Assembly: GCA_034509925.1 (NCBI GenBank)
Contig: CM067527.1
Location: 12,703,001-12,767,000 of the forward strand
DNA: 64,000 nt
Direction: 5' to 3'
Origin: Hirudinaria manillensis
Taxonomy: Eukaryota; Annelida; Clitellata; Hirudinida; Hirudinidae
A model generated the notes under the pieces. It was given only the letters and a program-made list of their open reading frames with translations, ran no database searches and was not told the origin of the DNA. Position numbers and translations under genes: made by a program. Position 1 is the stretch's first letter; each line of letters starts with the position of its first letter. Shown here piece by piece: positions 40,561 to 52,029 of this stretch.

Positions 40561-43384
40561 GAATGAGGTATTATTTAATTGACTGCATTGGTGATAACAA
40601 TTTGGATTTTAATCGAATCCTAATACTATTGTATTATGAAGGTCTCCATAATGAGGCCTCTATAACTAAAGCTTCAGTTGATGTGCTTAAGGTCCGGTTT
40701 GTGTCGCTATTTGGAACGTTGTCATTTCTAGATTGGATTGGCGTTGCTGGATTGGCTTTATCGAAAACGTAATTGAACTCAACGAACAATCAATTCAAAA
40801 TAACTTCGACCAGAAGCATACTATGATATTGAGTTGCTTATTTCGAACAATTTTTATAAAATTTTCTTGGCAGATTCGTCATCATAAAGAGTATGCGAGA
40901 ACTGAGTCAGAAATATTCAGGTGCAAATAGCTTTGTTGACACCGTAGGCTTGAATAAATGGAGGAGATTGTGTACCTAGGCCTGATTTTATTAATTGAAA
41001 GCCTGCCTGTTTAATTGCTTCATTCGATTAAAATATTGCACAGGGGAGGAACTCTAAAGAAATATCATTCATAACGAAACATCTTTAGGGTCCCTGGCTT
41101 CATTGACTTGTAATGTTCATAAACCTTGATTTTTTTTTTATCTTTGGAGGAATGAGAATGGTCGAGGCGTTGCCTTAGGTTGTCGGCCATCTTTTCTCGA
41201 TTTACGAGTTTAAGAGTTCATTCGTTGGTGGATTTTTGTCCACGCATTTGTCTCGAATAAAAGTACAAATAATAATTCTGACTCAACCACTTTTTAATGT
41301 AAAAGTGCTCGAAATGGATATATTTTGATGAAAATATACAAGTATGTATAACAGTTATTTCGAGTTATTTGTATTTTCGTTATAAATTAGAAATAAATGT
41401 ACGCGTAAGCATATTTTAAGACTAGGCAGGCGCTTTAACCGACTAATGTCTCTCTAAAGTTTATTTATCATAGATTAGGCAGTGACGTTATCGTGTCAAG
41501 ATGGCAGGATTTTTGAAAAAAGCTTATTTTTACATGATATAGTTGTGGCATATATATGAAACCTGTATAACAGCACTCCTCTAATCGAGCACTATGTCGT
41601 GTCAAAATTTCAAATCAATTGGTTAAGTACTTTCAGAGAACGTTTACATGATACAAACACACATTACGTTTTTATTTATATAGATTAATACATGAGTACA
41701 GTATATTAGCAAATTCCGTCGTAACAACCCAAATCCAAAAATTAATTAATAATAAATAATGCCGACATTTGCATTTTGCTCCTAGGATGGTTCCATGGCA
41801 ATAACCAATTGAAAGAAATATGGACACAAAGTAGAAGAACCACTTCGAACTTATATTCAAGCTAGATACAAGCCCTTCAACTTTTTATCTTTGACTTAAT
41901 GATGATTTGAGTTTTTTTTAAGTTGTTTTAAATTTAAAGCTTGGAAATGTGTTTTTTCATTACCTAAAGCTTGGTATTATGGATAAATTCAAAAATTCGA
42001 AAAATATTGTTGTTCTGCATTGGCGAAACTCAAATAACTGTTCATAGGTATCACTTTTATTTCGCAACATTAACTGCTGAGTTCCACGATGTTTAAAAAA
42101 CATAGATGCAATAAATAAAGCATTAAAAGTCATCTGGAGAAGTCATTAGCAACAGTTTCCATCAATTTATTATTGTTTAATTGACGTAAGGAAACCCCAC
42201 AAATTCGAAAGAAACATTAAAAATTCTACAGATGACAATCCTACAGATGACATTTTAGGACAACTACTTAAGTTTCTGAGCATTGGGTCTTGCATTCTTA
42301 AAATTATAATTTTACCTTTGATTGAACTCTAAATATCTGGTAATTTAGAAACACTTAAATTGAACATTTATTACAAAAATAATTAATTAATATTTATTAA
42401 ATAGTTGGAATATAATACATATTTAATGTATATTAATATAAATATAACCACATGGATAAGCTATAGCATGCCGGATAGCGAAAGAACGTCCTTGAAAAAA
42501 AGCCCACCGGCCATACCATAATTATAGCAATTATTATCGTATAATAATAATATTATTAATAATATATATTTAATAATAATAATATTATTATTTCTATCCT
42601 CAGTATATTGATTTTAACATAAATATCTCACGCCAAATTACTTTCAACTGACGAAGACTTAATGTTATCGGGTTGCGCGAAAGTAAGTTTTAGCATTTTA
42701 ATAATAATGTTAATAATAATCATATCATCAAATTACCATAACCTATTATTATTATTTTCTATATTATAATAACAATAATTATGAAGATGCCACATTATGA
42801 GAATTTAATCTAGTAATAACAGCAAGAAGATTGCACCACTTTGCAAAAATGCGTGTGGTTGGTGGAAATTTGCTTCTTTGAAATTTTGAATGAAATTTTA
42901 ACAATCACATTGTTTAATACTTTTTAAATTTGTTGATTACCCTATTTCTGATCCCAATCCGTAATTTATTTTCGAGTTTTTGTCATTTTTATTTGACACT
43001 ATCCAATGAATAAAAGATGACAATGAAACAGTGCTTATTGAATAACAAAATCGAAATAACAACTTTAATTTAAAATACCATTAAAATGTTCTAAATCCAG
43101 TATATTTAACTCCATAATAGTTAATCGTCATTCAAATGTCCACTGTATTTTGATTTTAAAAATAAATGAATCATTACCTGAAATGGTTCCTTTATACAGC
43201 TACAATGGTCGTGTACAATTTATTTGAGTTACAATTTCGTTATACTACTTAAGAAGTGGATTGAGTTTATATTTCCTTGAGTCTTGGTCTTATGAAATAA
43301 ATCTTTAACTTTAAACAACAAACAGCAAACTTGGTTTTATGAAATAAATCTTTAACTTTAAACAGCAAACAGCAATCGTTCAGC
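40561..43384. other. Gene-poor AT-rich region
   Basis: There is no supported gene. It contains the retroelement-like tail listed separately and AT/TTA-rich palindromic sequence at about 42,530-42,590. Confidence 0.5.
41555..41690 (+). mobile_element. Possible non-LTR retroelement 3' tail
   Basis: The stretch AAAATTTCAAATCAATTGGT followed by TTAAGTACTTT, then an ACAAACACACATTAC segment and a T/A-rich end, is the style of 3' end seen in several non-LTR retrotransposon families. No open reading frame accompanies it, so this would be a heavily 5'-truncated copy. Confidence 0.35.
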
Positions 43385-44144
43385 TCTGAAAATTTAGATA
43401 AACTGAAGAAATGAAGCAACTTTAAGGAGGAAAAACCAGGGATCTAATAAGTTGGACTTTGTTTATCCTTTGCTTATTTTGTTAACACTGGTTGAGTGAA
43501 TGGTCGCTTGTTAAATTCACCTCCAAGATGTGCACGTAGAAGAACCGAAAGGCCACGATGTCAATCATAAACAGAGAGTAAGATTATTTCCAAAACGGAA
43601 GTGAGATTGAACTTTCAGAACACTATTAATGATAATTTCTTTGATTATTATTGTAGAAAATATTTGTATAAATTTATAGGGAAAACTATTTTTTTAAATA
43701 ACTCAAATAAATTTAATGACCTATATTTCCAGATTGCAATTATTGTTTGAACACTTCCTCAAATATTAAAACAACGTCAAATAAGCAAATCACAAATTGT
43801 TTTTGTTTATATTGTCTTATTATCAGATTTAATGGTCTGATAATTCCACAAATGAAAACAGAATTGGGGCTTTGTCTTTGCAAATGAAAAATTAATTTCT
43901 ATTGGCATTATCTAATCAACTTATCTTAATGCTTAGCATGAGCATTATCTAATCAGCTGATTAATTGAAACCATAATTTAAACAGAATTATGGTCCCTAG
44001 TAGATATCCATCCTGACAAATAAATTAGTTAGTAAACACTTCTTAATCTGATCATCTAGGGACAATTGAGATAGCATTTATTAATTTATATGCATGAAAA
44101 CCAGGCAATGCAGATCAACAGAAGATTAGTAAACAGTGGTCACA
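43385..44144. repeat. Left flank of the fucolectin segmental duplication, copy A
   Basis: From about 43,400 the sequence is repeated at about 46,850 and, from 43,755 on, almost perfectly at 47,170-47,555. No gene is seen here. The sharpness of the match shows a recent duplication of at least 2.3 kb that includes the following gene. Confidence 0.8.
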
Positions 44145-45605
44145 ATGTTAAGGACGGGAGCACATATCGTAGTCATTCTTCTGTATTGCAGAACTTCTTT
44201 CGGAGGTTAGCAGAAACTAGTGACCACATATCTGAAGTTTAGTGTAGTTTATCAATTGGAGATTTAAATAATATTTTTCTTAAGCTTACAATATAATATA
44301 ATAATCATTACTGCAAAATTATGAAACACTAATATCATAATACTACATAACGTGAACAGAATTATTTCCGAGATCGAAAATTAGACCCATCCAAAGTAAA
44401 TCGTATAACGGACGTGAGGCGAAATTTGCCATCGATGATGACGTATTCAGCTACTCAACTGCTATAGGATCGAAGGACCCTCATCCTGACGCTTGGATCG
44501 GCGTGCCTTGGTGGGAAGCGGATCTGGAATTCTTGCATACAGTCATTGCCATTGTTATTATTGGGCCACCTGCTGATGGGCGTGAGTATTTAATCGTCAG
44601 ACCTCAGATGGTATGGTATCTTCTATAGGTGTGTTATTTAAACTATATAACTAGAAGAAACAGACCATAGGGAAAAACAGATTAATAATAATGGAAATCT
44701 CAAGTTCTTGCAGAATGTCTCTTCGTTTCTTTGGAGTTCTTATATATATTATTGGCCACAACATCTGGTTTAATGAAAATTTGGTCTAAGAAAAAATATT
44801 TTTATCGCTCTTTTTCATCTGCAGTATGTATTGTATAGATTTTCAAACGGTAAGCGTTTTAACGTTTCTTTGCTGTTGAGGCACCTGTTTTTCACTAGTC
44901 CAATATTAATCAGATAACTAATTAAATAACTAATTAGATAACTAATTTTCCATAATTCTGAATGATAGTTACATACTTTCTTTTTCTGTCCATTACGGGA
45001 AGTTGCACCCTAGACATACTATTTTCGAGATTTTCTTGTAGTGAGTGCTTTTAAAAGTTTCGTCCATCGCTTTTGGCATCCTTTAATGATATTGTGATGT
45101 AATATTTACAATCCCTTGCTGATATCGTTACATGGTACAACAACTGGGATTTGGTTGTGGCCGGTATGCTTTTTCACTGACGGGAGTTCCAGTTTGAGCC
45201 ATATAGAGTAGAACACCTGAAATTGTTTATATCTTTACTATTATTTAAAAATTTTTAAAATATCTGAAAAAAAGGAAAGCAATGAATTTAAAAGATTCAT
45301 ATTTCAGTTTTTTTTTTAAATTTTTTCATATCATTATATCTCAATTTATTGCAGATAGTAGAGGGCTAACTGCAATCGCCGTTGAAATCATGCCATCAAG
45401 TCTTCTGACATTTCAGTGGAAGCCAGGTTCGGTATATTGCGGCAGTATATCATCAAATTATGTTGTACCACTACGAGGAAGATTAGTCTTGACATGTACG
45501 CAATATAATTTCGGTAGATTTGTCCTGATTAGAAAATTGGGGCGTTACGGAAGTGTTAGTCTATCGGAAGTTGAAATTCATGTGTCTCAATTAAATTTCT
45601 TTTGA
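44145..45605 (+). CDS. Secreted fucolectin-like (FTP / F5/8C-fold) protein, copy A
   Basis: Three exons, 44145-44205, 44360-44581 and 45355-45605, join in frame (both borders phase 1) to 177 aa. A 61-nt first exon encodes the signal MLRTGAHIVVILLYCRTSFG. The single domain has the order typical of fucolectin/tachylectin-4/pentraxin-1 modules: SKSYNGREAKFAIDDD (variable-strand start), DAWIGVPWWEADL (the NPWWRVDL core), then a Cys pair and GRFVLIRKLG followed by LSEVEIHV, the closing strand. Such domains bind fucose or related glycans with a His and two Arg; the exact ligand residues cannot be assigned by eye. It is probably a small secreted lectin. Upstream TATA was not recognised. Confidence 0.75.
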
Positions 45606-45660
45606 CATTTTTTTAACCCTGGCAAAGTTACCTTATTGGAATTGTTATGATTGGTAGCAA
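45606..45660. other. Short 3' flank of lectin A
   Basis: Still homologous to the 3' flank of lectin B; the poly(A) site was not identified. Confidence 0.4.
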
Positions 45661-45822
45661 CAAAAACATGCTTCTTAAACTCGGCAGGGAAAAGAAGGCT
45701 TCGACATTCTACTTTTACTACGAATAAAAAATAATTATATTATTAGCATATATTTTTTGAAACGGCGCAAACTTGGAACAATGCGAAGAGTTTTCAAGAT
45801 AAACTCAAGGCGGTCGATAAAT
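45661..45822 (+). pseudogene. Decayed relic of the TRF2-like array unit
   Basis: The first part corresponds to the array spacer: ATGCTTCTTAAACTCGGCAG for ATGCGCTCTAAAATCGGGAG, then TTATTAGCATATATTTTTTG and AACGGCGCAAACTTGGAACA. It jumps directly to ACTCAAGGCGGTCGATAAAT, which is codon 162 onward of the TRF2-like gene. Most of the gene is deleted and many bases have changed. It is the oldest-looking copy in the window. Confidence 0.85.
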
Positions 45823-47555
45823 TTTTATTTTTACATATTTAAATTGGGATGATTGAAAAGACATCGTCATGGATTTATCACTTGCTTCACGAAACAAGAT
45901 ATAAAAAAAAGATATGATAAATTTCTTAGTAATTTATTACACTTTCATTGTTTTACTGATTTCTGAAATGGAATGATAAGGCATAATCACAGCACAAATC
46001 ATAGAGTAGCGTGATAAATGCTTTTCATCCCTGGTAACTACACTAAGTGCACTTTATAAATTGTGATTTTAAAATGGATATTTCACTCACATAAGTTATT
46101 TAACTGCTATAAAATAACATAAACAAGTCATCACAAAGCACACGTTCATCACGTTGATGTCTATCTACTCCGTTGGAATACGGTATTTTATGGCTGACTA
46201 CTTTCTTAATATTTTTGTATCCATTCAAACGTAGGAATTGCCAATGGTTGAGAAAGTACTTGCAAATATGTAAGTAACTTAATAGAGGTATATCGAGAGG
46301 TATATGAAAATAAAAATTAAAAGTTTTTTTCTAAATCTTAAATTTTATAACAAAATGAGTCATCAAAATATGGAATGTAGTACTGCTTTTCAGCGCATGC
46401 TATTCAATCACGTTAATAAATTGTATAAGCTTAATACATTATAATAATTATTTAACGAATTATTCAACTAGTAGCCACAAAATCTATAATTAGCTCGTTT
46501 AATGTTGAATCACGTGAAAATAAATATTTTGGAGGGTTTTACCATCGTGCAAAAGATGAACGATGCCATCAATCCATCACCAACTGCAGAAGTACGTATG
46601 ACCTTAATAATTTCTCATTAAGTCAGTAATTAATTAATTAATTTTAATTAATTTTAAAAGATGTAATTAATAAACACATCGAACGATATTATTTATAATT
46701 TAATTATTATTACAATTCAATGTTGAAAAGGTTTTAATTTAAAAAAATCTTTAACGTTGGTAATTCATTTCCATAACAATTGACAAATATCGTTCATATG
46801 TATTGAATGCCTATGTTATCATAAATAATATTCACACTGTAAACTCAAGAAATTAAGCTACTTTAAGGAGGAAAAACCAGGGAGCTGATAAGTTGGACTT
46901 TGTTTATCCTTTGGTTATTTTGTTAACCCTGGTTGAGTGAATGGTCGCGTGTTAAATTCACCTCCAAGCTGTGCTGGTAGAAGAACCGAAAGGACGCGCA
47001 AAAACAGAGAAAAATTATTTGCAAAAGGCAGAGAGTGAGATTGAATTTACAGATGTACAGAATTAATCATAATTTGTTTGCATTTGATTATTATTGTATA
47101 AAATATTTGTGAAAATAAATATGGAAAACTTATAATGCTTTTTTAAAATAACTCAAATAAATTTAATGACCAAATATTAAAACAACGTCAAATAAGCAAA
47201 TCACAAATTGTTTTTGTTTATATTGTCTTATTATCAGATTTAATGCTCTGATAATTCCACAAATGAAAACAGAATTGGGGCTTTGTCTTTGCAAATGAAA
47301 AATTAATTTCTATTGGCATTATCTAATCAACTTATCTTAATGCTTAGCATGAGCATTATCTAATCAGCTGATTAATTGAAACCATAATTTAAACAGAATT
47401 ATGGTCCCTAGTAGATATCCATCCTGACAAATAAATTAGTTAGTAAACACTTCTTAATCTGATCATCTAGGGACAATTGAGATAGCATTTATTAATTTAT
47501 AAGCATGAAAATCAGGCAATGCAGATCAACAGAAGATTAGTAAACAGTGGTCACA
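45823..47555. other. Spacer, then left flank of lectin copy B
   Basis: 45,823-46,840 has no gene. From about 46,850 the sequence repeats the flank of lectin A. Confidence 0.55.
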
Positions 47556-49320
47556 ATGTTAAGGACGGGAGCACATATCGTAGTCATTCTTCTGTATTGC
47601 AGAACTTCTTTCGGAGGTTAGCAGAAACTAGTGACCACATATCTGAAGTTTAGTGTAGTTTATCAATTGGAGATTTAAATAATATTTTTCTTAAGCTTAC
47701 AATATAATATAATAATCATTACTGCAAAATTATGAAACACTAATATCATAATACTACATAACGTGAACAGAATTATTTCCGAGATCGAAAATTAGACCCA
47801 TCCAAAGTAAATCGTATAACGGACGTGAGGCGAAATTTGCCATCGATGATGACGTATTCAGCTACTCAACTGCTATAGGATCGAAGGACCCTCATCCTGA
47901 CGCTTGGATCGGCGTGCCTTGGTGGGAAGCGGATCTGGAATTCTTGCATACAGTCATTGCCATTGTTATTGTTGGGCCACCTGCTGATGGGCGTGAGTAT
48001 TTAATCGTCAGACCTCAGATGGTATGGTATCTTCTATAGGTGTGTTATTTAAACTATTGTTATAACCCTGAAAATAGATAATTAAAAGAATTATGTAAAA
48101 TTATATGACGATATAAAATTGGTGCTACTATACAGAGTCTTCTGTTAGGTTTGATAATGGAGCTCGTCAAATCGGGAAACGAGCAAGGCAGAGCGAGAGT
48201 CAGAGCGAAAGCAGAGAGTGAGGGAAATAGCAAATTCGAATACCTAGACAATTAGGCATTGAATAGCTTCCAAGCCATCTGAGCAATTTCAATAAACCTG
48301 ACCTACCATAATTAGTTTGAGGATCCGGGTTATTGCACTATATAACTAGAAGAAACAGACCATAGGGAAACAGATTAATAATAATGGAAATCTAAAGTTT
48401 TGTATGGTATCTTCTATAGCTACAGCAGAATGTCTCTTCGTTTCTTTGGAGTTCTTATATATATTATTAGCCACAACATCTGGTTTATTGAAAATTTGCT
48501 CTAAGAAAAATGTTTTATCGCTTTTATCATCTGTATCTATCAGTACGCATGGCATAGACATTCAAGCAGGAAGCGTTTTTAACGTTTCTTTGCTGTTGAG
48601 GCAGCTTTTTTTCACTAGTCCAATAGTAAGCAGATAACTAATTAAAGATCAGTTTCCATTACTCTGAATGATAGTTGTACACTTTCTTTTTTTGTCCATT
48701 ACGGGAAGTTGCATCCTAGACATACCTTTTTCGAGATTTCTTTGTAGTGAGTGCATTTAAAAGTTTCGTCCATCGCTTTTGGCATACTTTAATGATATTG
48801 TGATGTAATATTTACAATCCCTTGCTGATATCGTTACATGGTACAATATCTTAGATTTGGTTGTAGCTGGTATGCTTTTTCATTGACGGTAATTCCAGCT
48901 TGAGCCATATAGAGTAGAACACCTGAATTCATTTATATCTTTAGTACTATTTATAATTTTTAAAAAATCTGAAAAACGATAAGCTGTGAAGTTGAAAGAT
49001 TAATATCTTGTTTTTTTCAATTTCTTCACATCATATCTCAATTTTAATGCAACAAACTATTTATTGCAGATAGTAGAGGGCTATCTAACATCGCCGTTGA
49101 AATCATGCCATCAAGTCTTCTGACATTTCAGTGGAAGCCAGGAGCGGTATATTGCGGCACTATATCAGCAAATTATGTTGTACCACTCCGCGAAAGATTA
49201 ATCTTGACATGTATGCAATATAATTTCGGTAGATTTGTCCTGATTAGAAAATTGGGGCGTTACGGAAGTGTTAGTCTATCGGAAGTTGAAATTCATGTGT
49301 CTCAATTAAATTTCTTTTAA
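47556..49320 (+). CDS. Secreted fucolectin-like (FTP / F5/8C-fold) protein, copy B
   Basis: The exons are 47556-47616, 47771-47992 and 49070-49320, again 177 aa. Exons 1 and 2 are nearly identical to copy A at DNA level (one visible amino-acid change, Ile to Val, in the exon 2 hydrophobic strand). Exon 3 differs at several residues (LSNIAVEIM, GAVYCGTISANY, RERLILTC). The uneven divergence suggests that gene conversion or selection acted on one part. Intron 2 is longer than in copy A because of a 280-bp insertion at 48058-48337. Confidence 0.75.
48058..48337. mobile_element. 280-bp MITE-like insertion in intron 2 of lectin B
   Basis: Lectin A has an uninterrupted AAACTATATAACTAG at the matching site, so the empty site is known. 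The insert begins TGTTATAACCC and ends GGGTTATTGCA, an 11-bp terminal inverted repeat with two mismatches. It is flanked by a CTAT duplication (or ACTAT, 5 bp). No transposase frame is present. It is a non-autonomous DNA transposon; the superfamily is uncertain. Confidence 0.8.
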
Positions 49321-49612
49321 AATTTTTTTAACTCTGGCAAAGTTACCTTATTGAAATTAATGAGATAGGGAGCAAAGTTATTTATATTTCGATGATATAA
49401 TAAGATATGAAGAGGAACTGATTGAAAAAAAGATTTCCAAATGAAGTAATCTGCATAAACTTCAAGGATAAAGGAATACTGCAAATGAAACGAAATTGTA
49501 AAAATTTTTAAACAATACGACTAAATAATCTTGACTTCTTTGTTCATAATTGAATTATAATTAATGAAACATCTTGTACAAGTTTTGGGAAAAATGATCA
49601 AAAATAAAATAA
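49321..49612. other. Spacer between lectin B and the TRF2-like array
   Basis: The first 50 bases match the 3' flank of lectin A. The rest has no recognised content. Confidence 0.5.
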
Positions 49613-49684
49613 GCATGCGAATATCCTTAGACAATTGCAGATGAACTCAGCGTTTACTTTAGCAACGTCTTCAACTCCGGTTGA
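49613..49684 (+). pseudogene. Broken first unit of the TRF2-like array
   Basis: It keeps the sequence just before the start codon and the first 13 codons, but ATG is changed to TTG. It then jumps to TTCAACTCCGGT (codons 147-150) and again to the 3' UTR (GGGGTCATTTTCAGAAG). Two internal deletions remove the gene, while the 3' UTR and the spacer that carries the promoter of copy 1 are intact. Confidence 0.92.
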
Positions 49685-49925
49685 TTTAGGGGTCATTTTC
49701 AGAAGAAAAGGGATTGTTTTGATCGGGAGACTTTTTATTATGTATCAAAATAAAATATTATCGAATTAAATGTTTCTTATTTTTAGAATATTTATATTTT
49801 CAAATTTAAAACAAAAAAAAAACGTAAAAAAATGCGCTCTAAAATCGGGAGGGAAATGCCGGGATCGAAATTACGATTTTTTTTTAATAAAAAATAACAA
49901 TATTATTAGCAAATATTTTTTGGAA

Positions 49926-50030
49926 CGGCGCCAACTTCGAACAATGGCGCGCATCGTCGCTAGCGCGCATGCTGCTAGCAGGCATTCATAGACATCTATA
50001 TAAGGCCGCGCGCCGTGAAATTCATCATTT
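49926..50030 (+). promoter_or_regulatory. Conserved TATA/initiator promoter of the TRF2-like genes (copy 1)
   Basis: TATATAAG lies at 49997-50004, 95 bases before the ATG. TCATTT at 50025-50030 is a perfect match to the initiator TCAKTY, and its A at 50027 lies 30 bases from the first T of the TATA box. Upstream are CGGCGCCAA (49926-49934) and TGGCGCGC (49945-49952), both E2F-like, and GCGCGCAT occurs twice 16 bases apart (49947 and 49963). The same motifs precede the other 13 genes at the same spacing (for example TATATAAG at 50967 for copy 2). The leader of about 65 nt has no upstream ATG. Factor binding is inferred. Confidence 0.8.
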
Positions 50031-50091
50031 CCACATTCGCTTGGCGTTCTGACGGGTGAGGCTCCGATAAGCGTGCGAATATACTTAAACA

Positions 50092-50634
50092 ATGGCGGAT
50101 GAACTCAGCGTTTACTTTAGCAACGTCGTTTGCTCGTTCAAAACGTCACATCCCATCGACCTGAGACTGCTCTGTTCCAGAGCAAATAACATCGTCTACG
50201 ATGCACGAAAAAATATGTGTCGCATGGACTTGACGGAACCGAGAGTATTCGCCAGCATTTGGTCGACCGGCAAGGTCGTGTGTGCCGGGGCGCAGCTCGA
50301 GCAAGAAGCTTTGGACAACGCCAAATTCGTTGCAAGACTAATAAGGAACCTCGGTTTCCAAGTGGAAATGCGCAATTACAGGATCACGAATGTGATGGCA
50401 TCCTGCAAATTGCCATTCAAAGTCGACCTGAACCTGTTGTCGAGAAAGTGCCCCGGCCTAATCTACGAGGCAGAGATTCACCCGGGAGCGATGTTGAAAA
50501 TTCCCGAGTACAATACCTCAATGACGATCTTCAACTCCGGTAGCATGACCATGTTCGGGACGAGTTGTCAAAATATACTCAAGGCGGTCGAGAAATTCCT
50601 GATATCCACGGGATATCCCGTGGTACAGGATTAA
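50092..50634 (+). CDS. TBP-like factor (TRF2/TLF/TBPL1 type), array copy 1
   Basis: 180 codons, no intron. The protein is only the saddle-shaped TBP core with its two direct repeats (about residues 8-95 and 96-178). It resembles TBPL1/TRF2 rather than TBP: NVVCSFKT at the start, IWSTGKVVCAGA in repeat 1 (W57 where TBP has an intercalating Phe), LGFQV (F89), IYEAEIHPGAMLKI and TIFNSGSMTMFG in repeat 2 (F147). Only two of the four DNA-kinking Phe of TBP remain; the fourth place seems to hold Y175. TRF2 proteins bind TFIIA and TFIIB but not TATA DNA and serve TATA-less promoters, and TBPL1 works in spermatogenesis in mouse. Length fits human TBPL1 (186 aa), not the long insect TRF2. Intronless, so probably a retrocopy. 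This copy: Lys119, AAACA before ATG, spacer type GCTAGCAGG. Confidence 0.95.
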   Translation: MADELSVYFSNVVCSFKTSHPIDLRLLCSRANNIVYDARKNMCRMDLTEPRVFASIWSTGKVVCAGAQLEQEALDNAKFVARLIRNLGFQVEMRNYRITNVMASCKLPFKVDLNLLSRKCPGLIYEAEIHPGAMLKIPEYNTSMTIFNSGSMTMFGTSCQNILKAVEKFLISTGYPVVQD

Positions 50635-50718
50635 CGAGGGACGAATGGAATTGATTTCGTGGTCATTTTCTGAAGAAAAGGGATTGTTTTGATCGGGAGA
50701 CTTTTTATTATGTATCAA

Positions 50719-50724
50719 AATAAA
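50719..50724 (+). terminator. Poly(A) signal of array copy 1
   Basis: AATAAA 84 bases after the stop codon (AAAATAAATTATT). The same signal recurs in every unit; after copies 9, 12, 13 and 14 it reads AAAATAAAATATT. Confidence 0.75.
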
Positions 50725-51061
50725 TTATTATCGAATTAAATATTTGTTATTTTTAGAATATTTAAATTTCCAAATTTAAAACAAAAAAAAACGTAAAAAA
50801 AAATGCGCTCTAAAATCGGGAGGGAAATGCCGGGATCGAAATTACGATTTTTTTTTATAAAAAATAACAATATTATTACCAAATATTTTTTGGAACGGCG
50901 CCAACTTCGAACAATGGCGCGCATCGTCGCTAGCGCGCATGCTGCTAGCAGGCATTCATAGACATCTATATAAGGCCGCGCGCCGTGAAATTCATCATTT
51001 CCACATTCGCTTGGCGTTCTGACGGGTGAGGCTCCGATAAGCGTGCGAATATACTTAAACA

Positions 51062-51604
51062 ATGGCGGATGAACTCAGCGTTTACTTTAGCAACGTCGTT
51101 TGCTCGTTCAAAACGTCACATCCCATCGACCTGAGACTGCTCTGTTCCAGAGCAAATAACATCGTCTACGATGCACGAAAAAATATGTGTCGCATGGACT
51201 TGACGGAACCGAGAGTATTCGCCAGCATTTGGTCGACCGGCAAGGTCGTGTGTGCCGGGGCGCAGCTCGAGCAAGAAGCTTTGGACAACGCCAAATTCGT
51301 TGCAAGACTAATAAGGAACCTCGGTTTCCAAGTGGAAATGCGCAATTACAGGATCACGAATGTGATGGCATCCTGCAAATTGCCATTCAAAGTCGACCTG
51401 AACCTGTTGTCGAGAAATTGCCCCGGCCTAATCTACGAGGCAGAGATTCACCCGGGAGCGATGTTGAAAATTCCCGAGTACAATACCTCAATGACGATCT
51501 TCAACTCCGGTAGCATGACCATGTTCGGGACGAGTTGTCAAAATATACTCAAGGCGGTCGAGAAATTCCTGATATCCACGGGATATCCCGTGGTACAGGA
51601 TTAA
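51062..51604 (+). CDS. TRF2/TBPL1-like factor, array copy 2
   Basis: Differs from copy 1 by Asn119 in place of Lys (AAT for AAG), just before the second-repeat core CPGLIYEAE. It keeps AAACA before the start, TCTGTTCC in the coding region and spacer type GCTAGCAGG. Confidence 0.95.
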   Translation: MADELSVYFSNVVCSFKTSHPIDLRLLCSRANNIVYDARKNMCRMDLTEPRVFASIWSTGKVVCAGAQLEQEALDNAKFVARLIRNLGFQVEMRNYRITNVMASCKLPFKVDLNLLSRNCPGLIYEAEIHPGAMLKIPEYNTSMTIFNSGSMTMFGTSCQNILKAVEKFLISTGYPVVQD

Positions 51605-52029
51605 CGAGGGACGAATGGAATTGATTTCGTGGTCATTTTCTGAAGAAAAGGGATTGTTTTGATCGGGAGACTTTTTATTATGTATCAAAATAAATTATTA
51701 TCGAATTAAATATTTGTTATTTTTAGAATATTTAAATTTCCAAATTTCAAACAAAAAAAACGTAAAAAAAATGCGCTCTAAAATCGGGAGGGAAATGCCG
51801 GGATCGAAATTACGATTTTTTTTTATAAAAAATAACAATATTATTACCAAATATTTTTTGGAACGGCGCCAACTTCGAACAATGGCGCGCATCGTCGCTA
51901 GCGCGCATGCTGCTATCAGGCATTCATAGACATCTATATAAGGCCGCGCGCCGTGAAATTCATCATTTCCACATTCGCTTGGCGTTCTGACGGGTGAGGC
52001 TCCGATAAGCGTGCGAATATACTTAAACA

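Noticed and set aside
50217-50543. 108-codon +2-frame ORF inside each TRF2-like gene
   Set aside because: It is an overlapping frame of a clear TBP-fold gene with no independent support; its conservation follows from the high identity of the copies.
50736-51062. Antisense frames of about 70-110 codons over every TRF2-like promoter (and 65-66-codon antisense frames in the genes)
   Set aside because: They repeat only because the array repeats, cover the promoter and spacer, have variable ends set by poly-A length, and resemble no protein.
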